A stretch of DNA of 48,619 nucleotides, from the NCBI GenBank assembly GCA_963593905.1, contig CAVBBL010000017.1:1-48619 (forward strand). Reading direction: 5' to 3'. The notes under the pieces were generated by a model. It was given only the letters and a program-made list of their open reading frames with translations. It ran no database searches and had not been told where the DNA came from. Both the position numbers and the translations under genes were made by a program. Positions 23,746 through 31,377 of this stretch are shown here, in pieces; positions within the stretch are counted from its first letter, which is position 1; every line of letters starts with the position of its first letter. The stretch is from CAG-791 sp963593905 (GTDB lineage Bacteria; Bacillota; Clostridia; Lachnospirales; Lachnospiraceae).

Positions 23746-24726
23746 TCAGGCGTCTGCGTGCACAGCTAATTGTGCCACTGCTGCTACCTCCGTATATCCG
23801 CCTGTCTGCTGCGTCTTGACACCGGCCGTGCCTTTTATGATATGGCCGGTGTCTATTTTTTCTCTGATCTGCTGCATGCGGCAGTCCAGCTGATGAATCA
23901 GTTCGGCGCTGTACATCAACTCCTCAGAAATGCTCTCCGCATTTTCCAGATTTTGTTTATATTGCAGCTTATGCTCCAGACTGGCCCAGAAATCCATGGC
24001 AATGGTACGAAATTGCACTTCTACCTTCATATATTTCTTTTCCTGGGTCAGAAAGATCGGCACTTCCAGAATCAGATGGAGACTGCGGTAGCCATTGGGC
24101 TTTGGCTTTGAGATGTAATCCTTTTCCCGTATCACTCGGATATCGTCCTGTTTTTTCAGGCACTCCGCCAGCATATAAATGTCATCCACAAAGGAGCAAA
24201 TCACGCGAATGCCAGCGATGTCGCTCAGGTTCTGTTCGATAGCCTCCACGCTGAAAGGAAGATTCTTTCTCTGTATTTTACCGAATATGCTCACCGGCTT
24301 CTTGATCCTGCACTTGATGGACTCAAAGGGATTGCGGTTGTTGCGCAGGGAAAGTTCCTTATTTAATACTTCCAGCTTGGTGCGGACTTCCGACATAGCG
24401 CAGTCATATTCCATCATCAGATGCTGAAAATCCCGAATCTGATGGTTCTCCAGCAGAATTCTCTCAATATCCCGCTGGTCGATCTGAGAATTCCGGATCT
24501 TATCAGAAATCACAGAGGTCTGTTCTTCATCACTGTCAGTGACACCATGTGCATATCGCTCCGGATTGATCAATCTTCCCTCACTGCTGCGGCAGGCCCC
24601 CTCCGCCTCCTCGTCATTCTGAATGATTACTTCTTCCATTCTAAAGATTTCCGAGATTTCTTTTTCGCTCAGTATCTCCTCATCTCTTTTCATATCTTTA
24701 TTTCTGTCTGTATTATTTTCGCACAT
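23746..24726 (-). CDS. small alarmone synthetase (RelQ/RelP-like GTP pyrophosphokinase)
   Basis: This family transfers pyrophosphate from ATP to GDP or GTP to make (p)ppGpp. The 326-residue protein has the synthetase core: DIAGIRVICSFVDDIY (about 169-184), KDYISKPKPNGYRSLH (202-217) and VEVQFRTIAMDFWASLEHK (about 235-253) with the catalytic glutamate. There is no HD hydrolase, TGS or ACT domain. An acidic N-terminal extension of about 90 residues is longer than in typical 210-residue RelQ. The start is ATG 24726, with AAGGA upstream. Confidence 0.9.
   Translation of the reverse strand: MCENNTDRNKDMKRDEEILSEKEISEIFRMEEVIIQNDEEAEGACRSSEGRLINPERYAHGVTDSDEEQTSVISDKIRNSQIDQRDIERILLENHQIRDFQHLMMEYDCAMSEVRTKLEVLNKELSLRNNRNPFESIKCRIKKPVSIFGKIQRKNLPFSVEAIEQNLSDIAGIRVICSFVDDIYMLAECLKKQDDIRVIREKDYISKPKPNGYRSLHLILEVPIFLTQEKKYMKVEVQFRTIAMDFWASLEHKLQYKQNLENAESISEELMYSAELIHQLDCRMQQIREKIDTGHIIKGTAGVKTQQTGGYTEVAAVAQLAVHADA
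23818..23864 (+). terminator. terminator of the methyltransferase gene inside the convergent CDS
   Basis: A perfect 10-bp stem GACACCGGCC/GGCCGGTGTC is followed by TATTTTTTCTC on the plus strand. It lies within the 3' coding part of the alarmone synthetase gene, about 100 bp past the methyltransferase stop. The coding frame on the minus strand is maintained. Confidence 0.75.
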
Positions 24727-24770
24727 TCCATTTGGTCCTTATTATTAAATTCCTATGATACCAAAGCCAC

Positions 24771-24821
24771 AAGGTCAAACGTTCCTCACGAGAGCTCACT
24801 CTCGTAAGGAATGTTAACCTT
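24771..24821. repeat. palindromic repeat, family C, copy 1
   Basis: A palindrome AAGGTCAAACGTTCCTCACG plus AGAG pairs with CTCTCGTAAGGAATGTTAAC plus CTT. It lies 45 bp upstream of the alarmone synthetase start and shares AAGGTCAAA and CTCACGAG with the copy at 46287-46336. In minus-strand sense it ends with TTTGACC, a possible -35 box. Confidence 0.7.
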
Positions 24822-24937
24822 ATGCTCCGTCAGATCATGAGTATGTAGCCATTTTTCGCAGGAAAATGAGTGGGTTGCGATTTTTTAGGATTGCATGGTG
24901 CTGTGTCCCGATGGGACATGTTTAGCACCGACCGCTC

Positions 24938-25024
24938 ACTGACCACTGACCACTGACCACTGACCACTGACCACTGACCACTGACCACTGACCACTGACC
25001 ACTGACCACTGACCACTGACCACT
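24938..25024. repeat. 7-bp tandem repeat
   Basis: The unit ACTGACC is repeated about 12.4 times without error. It lies in the 410-bp gap between the two minus-strand genes (alarmone synthetase and MATE). A seven-base unit cannot keep a reading frame. The remainder of the gap has a hairpin (GGTGCT/AGCACC, 24898-24930) and the family C palindrome, and no gene. Confidence 0.95.
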
Positions 25025-25136
25025 CTCTAGAGTGTAGTCTTATCTGCTCTATGCCGCAAGGCATTACACAGATTTCTCATAAAAATTTCAGAATTTACCA
25101 GACAATTTAAGTAATAGAGATCTTGTCACAGAGGTA

Positions 25137-26519
25137 TTAGAGATCTGTCCGAATGCCGTCCGGGTGATATTTCGTTTTCCAGCCACCCTGCACCAGTCTC
25201 GCCACAAAGCAGATACAGCGGCATACCCAGTCCACGATCATGGCAATCCAGACGCCTACCGCGCCCCACCCCATGGAAAGTGCCAGAATGTAGCTAAAGC
25301 CCAGACGCCACACTGCCATGCTGATTACCGAGGTCAGCATGGTAAAACGCACATCACCTGCCGCTCTCAGGGAATTGGGCATCACAAAGGCTATAGGCCA
25401 GAGCACGATACCGAAGCCGCAATGAATTTGCACCAACAGTTTAGCCAGCGCTAACGTCTCCCCACTCAGCACATACAATTGCATGATCTGCGGCAAAAAT
25501 CCCAGTAAAATGGCACCAGTAATACCCATGGTCACATAGGCCGCCCCTGTCAGAAGGCAGGTGTAATACACTGCCTGTTTTTGTTTGCCTGCGCCAATAC
25601 ACCGTCCGATCACAGCGATCATGGCCAGACTGATGGCCTGTCCGGGAATACAGAACATGCTGTCCAGATTATTCGCCACCGCATTAGCAGTGATCTGTAC
25701 AGTTCCGAAGGCTGTGATCATACTCACCACCAGGATGCGGCCGGCCTGAAAAAGGCTGTTTTCAAAAGCAGAAGGTATACCGATCTGCAGAATTCTTCCG
25801 GCCAGAGAGCCATCAATCCGTCGCATGGAGGAAAGCCGCAGCTGCAGGGCATTACCTGATTTGGAAGCGCTGTAAAGTATCAATACCGCAGCCAATGTCC
25901 TGGACACCACGCTGGGCCATGCCACACCTGCTACTCCCAAATGCAGTACAAATACACCGACAGCATTTCCAGCGATATTGATCACATTCATTAGAATGCT
26001 GACTTTCATGGAAATCCGAGAATTACCCATACTGCGGAAAAGCGCTGCTCCCGCATTATAAACCGCCAGAAAAGGATAGCTGATGGCAGTGATCCGCAGA
26101 TAAGTCACCGATGCCGCAAATACGTCCTCAGCCAGCCCATGATAAACTAAATTAATAATAGGCCCCGCAAAAAGCAGACATAAAAGCCCGGAAACACTTC
26201 CCAGAATCGCAGCCAGTATCACCAGCTGTCCTGCACTTTGCTCCGCTCTTTCCTTTTTCTGTGCGCCCAGGAACTGGCTCACCACCACTGCGCCGCCTGT
26301 AGCCAGAGCTGCAAAAAGGTTAATGATCAATACATTGATCATATCCACCAGAGAGACGCCGGATACTGCCGCCTCACCAGCCCTTGAAACCATCACCGTA
26401 TCCGCCATGCCCACCGTCACTGCCAATGTCTGTTCGATGAGCAGCGGCCAGATCAGTGTCCAAAGATCCTTACCTGAAAATAATGATTTACCTTCCGTCT
26501 GCGTGAATTTGCGCTTCAC
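25137..26519 (-). CDS. MATE family efflux transporter (first)
   Basis: MATE proteins export drugs or metabolites using a cation gradient. About 460 residues with around twelve hydrophobic segments contain the family-like stretches DLWTLIWPLLIEQTLAVTVG, MADTVMVSRAGEAAVSGVSL and FQAGRILVVSM. No ATG exists near the 5' end. GTG 26519 has AAGGAAG eight bases upstream, and a second GTG at 26528 is too close to it. It lies just downstream of the tuf terminator, and no clear promoter fits in the 35-bp gap. Confidence 0.92.
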   Translation of the reverse strand: MKRKFTQTEGKSLFSGKDLWTLIWPLLIEQTLAVTVGMADTVMVSRAGEAAVSGVSLVDMINVLIINLFAALATGGAVVVSQFLGAQKKERAEQSAGQLVILAAILGSVSGLLCLLFAGPIINLVYHGLAEDVFAASVTYLRITAISYPFLAVYNAGAALFRSMGNSRISMKVSILMNVINIAGNAVGVFVLHLGVAGVAWPSVVSRTLAAVLILYSASKSGNALQLRLSSMRRIDGSLAGRILQIGIPSAFENSLFQAGRILVVSMITAFGTVQITANAVANNLDSMFCIPGQAISLAMIAVIGRCIGAGKQKQAVYYTCLLTGAAYVTMGITGAILLGFLPQIMQLYVLSGETLALAKLLVQIHCGFGIVLWPIAFVMPNSLRAAGDVRFTMLTSVISMAVWRLGFSYILALSMGWGAVGVWIAMIVDWVCRCICFVARLVQGGWKTKYHPDGIRTDL

Positions 26520-26562
26520 AATTTTCACTTCCTTCTGTATGATTTAGTGCTCTTTTTTTGTT

Positions 26563-26598
26563 AAAAAAAGGGTTCCAAGCCGAGGCTTGGAACCCTTA
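26563..26598 (-). terminator. intrinsic terminator after tuf
   Basis: A perfect stem AAGGGTTCCAAGCC/GGCTTGGAACCCTT with a two-base loop is followed by a run of T on the minus strand. It is the strongest terminator in the window and ends the str operon. Confidence 0.95.
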
Positions 26599-26630
26599 TA
26601 AATACTAGCTTTGTGAGCAAATATCAAAGA

Positions 26631-27818
26631 TTACTCGATGATGTTAGCAACACGGCCGGAACCTACGGTTCTGCCACCCTCACGGATAGCGAAGGTAAGA
26701 CCCTGCTCCATAGCGATGGGATGAATCAGCTCGATGGTCATCTCAACGTGGTCGCCAGGCATGCACATCTCTGTGCCCTCAGGCAGCTCGCAAACACCGG
26801 TAACATCGGTGGTTCTGAAATAGAACTGAGGACGATAGTTGTTGAAGAAAGGAGTATGACGACCACCCTCATCCTTGGTCAGAACGTAAACCTGAGCGGT
26901 AAACTTCTTGTGGCAGGTAACAGTGCCGGGCTTAGCCAGAACCTGACCTCTCTCGATCTCAGTTCTCTGGATACCACGAAGCAGTGCGCCGATGTTATCA
27001 CCAGCCTGTGCCTCATCCAGCATCTTACGGAACATCTCGATACCGGTTACAACGGTCTTTCTGGTCTCTTCCTTGATACCAACGATCTCAAGCTCGTCGT
27101 TCAGGTGCAGTACACCACGCTCTACACGGCCGGTAGCAACGGTACCACGGCCAGTGATGGTGAATACGTCCTCGACAGGCATAAGGAAAGGCTTGTCGGT
27201 GTCACGCTCGGGATCCGGAATGTAAGAATCGATGGTGCTCATAAGCTCCATGATCTTGTCGCCCCACTCGCCGTTGGGATCTTCCAGAGCCTTCAGAGCG
27301 GAACCACGGATGATCGGGCAGTCCTCGAAACCGTACTCAGCCAGCTGCTCGGTAACTTCCATCTCAACCAGGTCGATCAGCTCTTCGTCGTCAACCATGT
27401 CGCACTTGTTCAGGAATACTACAATGTAAGGAACACCTACCTGACGGGACAGAAGGATGTGCTCCTTGGTCTGTGCCATAACACCGTCAGTAGCTGCTAC
27501 TACGAGGATAGCGCCGTCCATCTGTGCTGCGCCGGTGATCATGTTCTTTACATAGTCAGCGTGGCCAGGGCAGTCAACGTGTGCATAGTGTCTCTTCTCG
27601 GTCTGATACTCAACGTGAGCGGTAGAGATGGTGATACCTCTCTCTCTCTCTTCCGGAGCCTTATCGATGTTCTCGAAATCAACCTTTGCATTGCCGGGAA
27701 CTCTCTCAGCCAGAACCTTTGTGATTGCAGCGGTCAGAGTAGTTTTACCATGGTCAACGTGGCCGATGGTACCGATATTGCAATGGGGTTTTGTTCTTTC
27801 GAATTTCTCTTTTGCCAT
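26631..27818 (-). CDS. tuf: elongation factor Tu
   Basis: EF-Tu delivers aminoacyl-tRNA to the ribosome. The 395-residue protein has the P-loop GHVDHGKTTL, the switch region ERGITISTAHVEY, DCPGHADYVKNMITGAAQ and NKCD. The ATG follows AAGGAGG. The gene is last in the rpsL-rpsG-fusA-tuf group and also has an internal promoter at the fusA end. Confidence 0.99.
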   Translation of the reverse strand: MAKEKFERTKPHCNIGTIGHVDHGKTTLTAAITKVLAERVPGNAKVDFENIDKAPEERERGITISTAHVEYQTEKRHYAHVDCPGHADYVKNMITGAAQMDGAILVVAATDGVMAQTKEHILLSRQVGVPYIVVFLNKCDMVDDEELIDLVEMEVTEQLAEYGFEDCPIIRGSALKALEDPNGEWGDKIMELMSTIDSYIPDPERDTDKPFLMPVEDVFTITGRGTVATGRVERGVLHLNDELEIVGIKEETRKTVVTGIEMFRKMLDEAQAGDNIGALLRGIQRTEIERGQVLAKPGTVTCHKKFTAQVYVLTKDEGGRHTPFFNNYRPQFYFRTTDVTGVCELPEGTEMCMPGDHVEMTIELIHPIAMEQGLTFAIREGGRTVGSGRVANIIE

Positions 27819-27849
27819 TTTTAAAATCCTCCTTAGATTTTTAAGGCGC

Positions 27850-27877
27850 GCGCCGCATGCCGATACCGGTGCGGCGC
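27850..27877 (-). promoter_or_regulatory. GC-rich hairpin in the tuf leader
   Basis: In RNA sense GCGCCGCA pairs with UGCGGCGC around a 12-nt loop, about 20 nt before the tuf Shine-Dalgarno. It could stabilise the abundant tuf transcript or affect loading; no U-run follows, so it is not a terminator. Confidence 0.6.
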
Positions 27878-27965
27878 AGAGTTTACAATATAAGCTTTTC
27901 GGATGAACGACCCTCCTGTGTCTTGCGACAACACTGTGGCGTCTTCATCACGACCGTCACGACTG

Positions 27966-27994
27966 ATTATAATCAATACATAACGAGTTTTCAA
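27966..27994 (-). promoter_or_regulatory. internal sigma-A promoter for tuf
   Basis: The -35 TTGAAA (27989-27994) lies 17 bp from the consensus -10 TATAAT (27966-27971). It begins just after the fusA stop, letting tuf be transcribed in excess of fusA. Confidence 0.8.
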
Positions 27995-28005
27995 GCTTTA
28001 AAGCC

Positions 28006-30123
28006 TTATTTTGCCTTTGCAGCCAGGATTTTCTCCTGTACGTTCTTCGGTACGGGCTCATACTTCTCAAAGAACATGGAGTAGTTGCCGCGTCCCTGTG
28101 TCTTAGAACGCAGATCGGTGGAGTAACCGAACATTTCAGCCAGGGGAACGAAGCCCTTGACCATCTTGCCGCCGCCGATATCTTCCATGCCTTCGATGCG
28201 GCCGCGACGAGAGTTGATATCGCCGATAACATCGCCCATGTACTCTTCGGGCATTGTTACTTCAACCTTCATGATGGGCTCTAACAGAACCGGAGCTGCC
28301 TTAGCCATAGCTTCCTTGAAGCACATGCTGCCGGCGATGTGGAATGCCATCTCAGAGGAGTCGACCTCATGATAGGATCCATCATATACGGTAGCGTGAA
28401 TGCCTACTACCGGGAATCCGCCCAGCAGACCAGCCTTCATAGCTTCTTCGATACCATCGCTGACAGGCTGGATATATTCCTTCGGAATGTTACCGCCGAC
28501 AACTTCGTTGTCGAACTTGTACAGTTCCTCGCCGTTGGCATCCATGGGCTCGAACTTAACTTTACAGTGACCGTACTGACCACGACCACCGGACTGCTTA
28601 GCATATTTGTACTCCTGATCAACAGGCTTTGTGAAGGTTTCCTTATAAGCAACCTGAGGAGCACCGACATTAGCCTCTACGTGGAATTCACGCAGCAGTC
28701 TGTCGACGATGATCTCCAGATGCAGCTCGCCCATACCAGCGATGATGGTCTGACCGGTCTCGGTATTGGTATGTGCGCGGAAGGTAGGATCTTCTTCTGC
28801 CAGCTTTGCAAGAGCTTCGCCCATCTTGCCCTGACCGGCTTTGGTCTTGGGCTCGATAGCCAGCTCGATAACGGGCTCCGGGAACTCCATGGACTCCAGG
28901 ATAACCGGATGAGCCTCATCGCAAAGTGTATCACCGGTAGTGGTGAACTTAAGACCGATGGCTGCTGCAATATCACCGGAGTAAACCTTCTCCAGCTCCA
29001 TTCTCTTGTTTGCATGCATCTGCAGGATACGGCCGATACGCTCCTTCTTATCCTTGGTTGCGTTGAGAATGTAGGAACCGGAATTTGCTGTACCGGAATA
29101 TACACGGAAGAATGCCAGCTTACCTACGAAGGGATCGGTCATGATCTTGAATGCCAGAGCTGCGAAAGGCTCCTCATCGGAGGAATGTCTCTCGATCTCA
29201 TTGCCATCCATGTCAACACCCTTGATAGCAGGGATGTCGGTGGGAGCAGGCATATACTCAACAATGGCATCGATCAGCTTCTGTACACCCTTGTTTCTGT
29301 ATGCAGAACCGCAGCATACCGGAACAGCTGTGCACTCGCAGGTAGCCTTGCGCAGAACCTTCTTCATGTCATCCACAGAAGGCTCGTTGCCATCCAGATA
29401 TTCCATCATCAGATCGTCATCCAGCTCGCAAATCTTCTCTACCAGCTCAGTGTGGTAAAGCTCTGCGTCGTCCTTCATATCTTCCGGAATATCGGTTACG
29501 GTGATGTCATCACCCTTTTCATCATTGTAGATGTAAGCGCTCATCTCAAACAGATCGATGATGCCCTTGAAATCATCTTCCTTACCGATGGGCAGCTGCA
29601 GAACGATAGCGTTCTTGCCCAGTCTGGTACGAATCTGATCTACTGCGCCATAGAAGTTAGCGCCGAGAATATCCATCTTGTTGATGAAAGCCATACGGGG
29701 AACATTATAGGTATCAGCCTGTCTCCATACGTTCTCGGACTGGGGCTCAACGCCGCCCTTTGCGCAGAACACGCCGACAGCGCCGTCCAGCACACGCAGG
29801 GAACGCTCTACCTCAACGGTAAAGTCTACGTGACCGGGGGTATCAATGATATTGATACGGCACTCTTCAGCGCCCGGCTTCACTTTGGTCTTCTCTTCCA
29901 GAGTCCAATGGCAGGTGGTAGCTGCGGATGTGATGGTGATACCACGCTCCTGCTCCTGCTCCATCCAGTCCATGGTAGCGGTACCCTCATGAGTGTCGCC
30001 GATCTTATAGTTTACACCGGTATAGTACAGGATACGCTCGGTAAGAGTAGTCTTACCGGCATCGATGTGTGCCATGATACCGATGTTCCTGGTTCTCTCC
30101 AGGGGATATTGTCTGTCAGACAC
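28006..30123 (-). CDS. fusA: elongation factor G
   Basis: EF-G drives translocation. The 705-residue protein has the P-loop AHIDAGKTTLTERILYYTG, the switch ERGITITSAATT, DTPGHVDFTVEVERSLRVLDG and NKMD, then the later domains with GGRGQYGHCKVKFEP and the C-terminal GRGNYSMFFEKYEPVP. The start is GTG 30123, with GGAGGAAAAACCT upstream. It lies 27 nt after rpsG. Confidence 0.99.
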   Translation of the reverse strand: MSDRQYPLERTRNIGIMAHIDAGKTTLTERILYYTGVNYKIGDTHEGTATMDWMEQEQERGITITSAATTCHWTLEEKTKVKPGAEECRINIIDTPGHVDFTVEVERSLRVLDGAVGVFCAKGGVEPQSENVWRQADTYNVPRMAFINKMDILGANFYGAVDQIRTRLGKNAIVLQLPIGKEDDFKGIIDLFEMSAYIYNDEKGDDITVTDIPEDMKDDAELYHTELVEKICELDDDLMMEYLDGNEPSVDDMKKVLRKATCECTAVPVCCGSAYRNKGVQKLIDAIVEYMPAPTDIPAIKGVDMDGNEIERHSSDEEPFAALAFKIMTDPFVGKLAFFRVYSGTANSGSYILNATKDKKERIGRILQMHANKRMELEKVYSGDIAAAIGLKFTTTGDTLCDEAHPVILESMEFPEPVIELAIEPKTKAGQGKMGEALAKLAEEDPTFRAHTNTETGQTIIAGMGELHLEIIVDRLLREFHVEANVGAPQVAYKETFTKPVDQEYKYAKQSGGRGQYGHCKVKFEPMDANGEELYKFDNEVVGGNIPKEYIQPVSDGIEEAMKAGLLGGFPVVGIHATVYDGSYHEVDSSEMAFHIAGSMCFKEAMAKAAPVLLEPIMKVEVTMPEEYMGDVIGDINSRRGRIEGMEDIGGGKMVKGFVPLAEMFGYSTDLRSKTQGRGNYSMFFEKYEPVPKNVQEKILAAKAK

Positions 30124-30150
30124 AGGTTTTTCCTCCTAATCAAAAACGGG

Positions 30151-30621
30151 CTAGAAGCGGTAATGGGAGAATGCTCTGTTGGCGTCTGCCATCTTGTGCA
30201 TATCTTCCTTCTTCTTTACGGAAGCGCCCGTGTTGTTGAACGCATCGAGGATCTCTCCTGCAAGTTTGTCTTCCATGTTCTTCTCGCCTCTCTTACGGGA
30301 GTAAGCGACAATCCATCGAAGCGCCAGTGCCTGTCTTCTGTCAGGTCTAACCTCGATCGGAACCTGATAGGTAGCACCGCCGATACGTCTTGCTTTTACT
30401 TCAAGAACAGGCATGATGTTGTTCATAGCGGTCTCGAATACCTCGAGAGCCGGCTTGCCTGCCTTCTCTTCTACTTTGGAAAATGCTCCGTATACAATCT
30501 TCTGCGCTACGCCCTTCTTGCCGTCAAGCATGACGGTGTTGATGAGCTTTGTAACGACTTTGTTATTGTATAAAGGATCTTCCAGTACTTCTCTTTTCTG
30601 TACATGTCCTTTACGCGGCAC
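30151..30621 (-). CDS. rpsG: 30S ribosomal protein S7
   Basis: S7 nucleates the 30S head. The 156-residue product starts MPRKGHVQKREVLEDPLYNN and has the VKARRIGGATYQVPIEVRPDRR motif and AIRW-like region ALRWIVAYSRKR. The start is GTG 30621, after GGAGGGAAGTAAC. A 219-nt gap with a possible promoter separates it from rpsL. Confidence 0.99.
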   Translation of the reverse strand: MPRKGHVQKREVLEDPLYNNKVVTKLINTVMLDGKKGVAQKIVYGAFSKVEEKAGKPALEVFETAMNNIMPVLEVKARRIGGATYQVPIEVRPDRRQALALRWIVAYSRKRGEKNMEDKLAGEILDAFNNTGASVKKKEDMHKMADANRAFSHYRF

Positions 30622-30734
30622 GTTACTTCCCTCCTTATCATACGATCATCCGCAGAAAAATGCTCTGCGGACTCACTGCTCGCTTGGATAATTCACAGGT
30701 ACTCACGGTAAAAATGTGTGCGTGCTGATTTTTC

Positions 30735-30763
30735 TATATAAAATAGAATCCCAACACCTGCAA
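30735..30763 (-). promoter_or_regulatory. candidate promoter of rpsG-fusA
   Basis: The -35 TTGCAG (30758-30763) and -10 TATATA (30735-30740) are separated by 17 bp. They lie in the unusually long rpsL-rpsG gap. A GCTGCACA/TGTGCAGC-like hairpin precedes it near 30802-30822. The boxes are moderate. Confidence 0.4.
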
Positions 30764-30840
30764 AGCTCCATTTAACAGTGGAATAGCCCTGCTGTTTCCA
30801 AATGCTGCACCTATGTGCAGCTTACACTGCGCGAGACGGC

Positions 30841-31260
30841 TTACTTGCCAGCCTTCGGTCTCTTAGCGCCGTACTTGGAACGAGCCTGCCTTCTGTTGGC
30901 AACACCTGCGGTATCCAGGGTACCTCTGATGATGTGATATCTGGTACCAGGCAGATCCTTAACTCTTCCGCCTCTGATCAGAACAACGCTGTGCTCCTGC
31001 AGATTGTGACCTTCGCCCGGAATGTAGCTGGTAACCTCGATTCCGTTGGAAAGACGTACTCTGGCGATCTTACGAAGTGCGGAGTTCGGCTTCTTAGGGG
31101 TTGCAGTCTTTACCGCGGTGCACACACCACGCTTCTGCGGAGCAGAAACGGAGATTGCTTTCTTGTGAAGAGAGTTAAAGCCCTTCTGCAGTGCCGGTGC
31201 GGTGGACTTCTTTACGGAAGTCTGACGGCCCTTTCTTACTAACTGGTTAAATGTTGGCAT
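30841..31260 (-). CDS. rpsL: 30S ribosomal protein S12
   Basis: S12 controls decoding fidelity at the A site. The 139-residue product has the PTFNQLVRKGR start and the two streptomycin-sensitive lysine regions TPKKPNSALRK and GRVKDLPGTRYH in wild-type form. The ATG follows AAGGAGGTGAAATAGA. Its promoter is the one overlapping the terminator downstream of rpoC. Confidence 0.99.
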   Translation of the reverse strand: MPTFNQLVRKGRQTSVKKSTAPALQKGFNSLHKKAISVSAPQKRGVCTAVKTATPKKPNSALRKIARVRLSNGIEVTSYIPGEGHNLQEHSVVLIRGGRVKDLPGTRYHIIRGTLDTAGVANRRQARSKYGAKRPKAGK

Positions 31261-31299
31261 TCTATTTCACCTCCTTCTTGTGAAAATGGTCATATCGCA

Positions 31300-31346
31300 A
31301 AAAAATACTGCGATAATGCACCCAATTGGGCGCACTATCACAGTAT
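31300..31346 (-). terminator. terminator between rpoC and rpsL, overlapping the rpsL promoter
   Basis: An approximately 18-bp stem TACTGTGATAGTGCGCCC/GGGTGCATTATCGCAGTA (with G-U pairs) is followed by seven T on the minus strand. The outer end of the 5' arm contains most of the -10 box of the rpsL promoter (31343-31348). Confidence 0.88.
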
Positions 31347-31371
31347 ACGTTGTCAAAAATTGATTGTCAAC
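31343..31371 (-). promoter_or_regulatory. sigma-A promoter of rpsL-rpsG-fusA
   Basis: A consensus -35 TTGACA (31366-31371) lies 17 bp from -10 TATACT (31343-31348). The start is predicted near 31336, within the first arm of the terminator hairpin, so the outer half of the stem is not transcribed from here. Confidence 0.88.
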
Positions 31372-31377
31372 CTCTTT

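Noticed and set aside
26613..27824. 403-codon plus-strand ORF opposite tuf
   Set aside because: Exact mirror of tuf; it has no features of a protein family.
28339..30573. Long plus-strand ORF of 744 codons opposite fusA and rpsG
   Set aside because: Shadow of the strongly biased codon use of the real minus-strand genes; no domain and no ribosome site.
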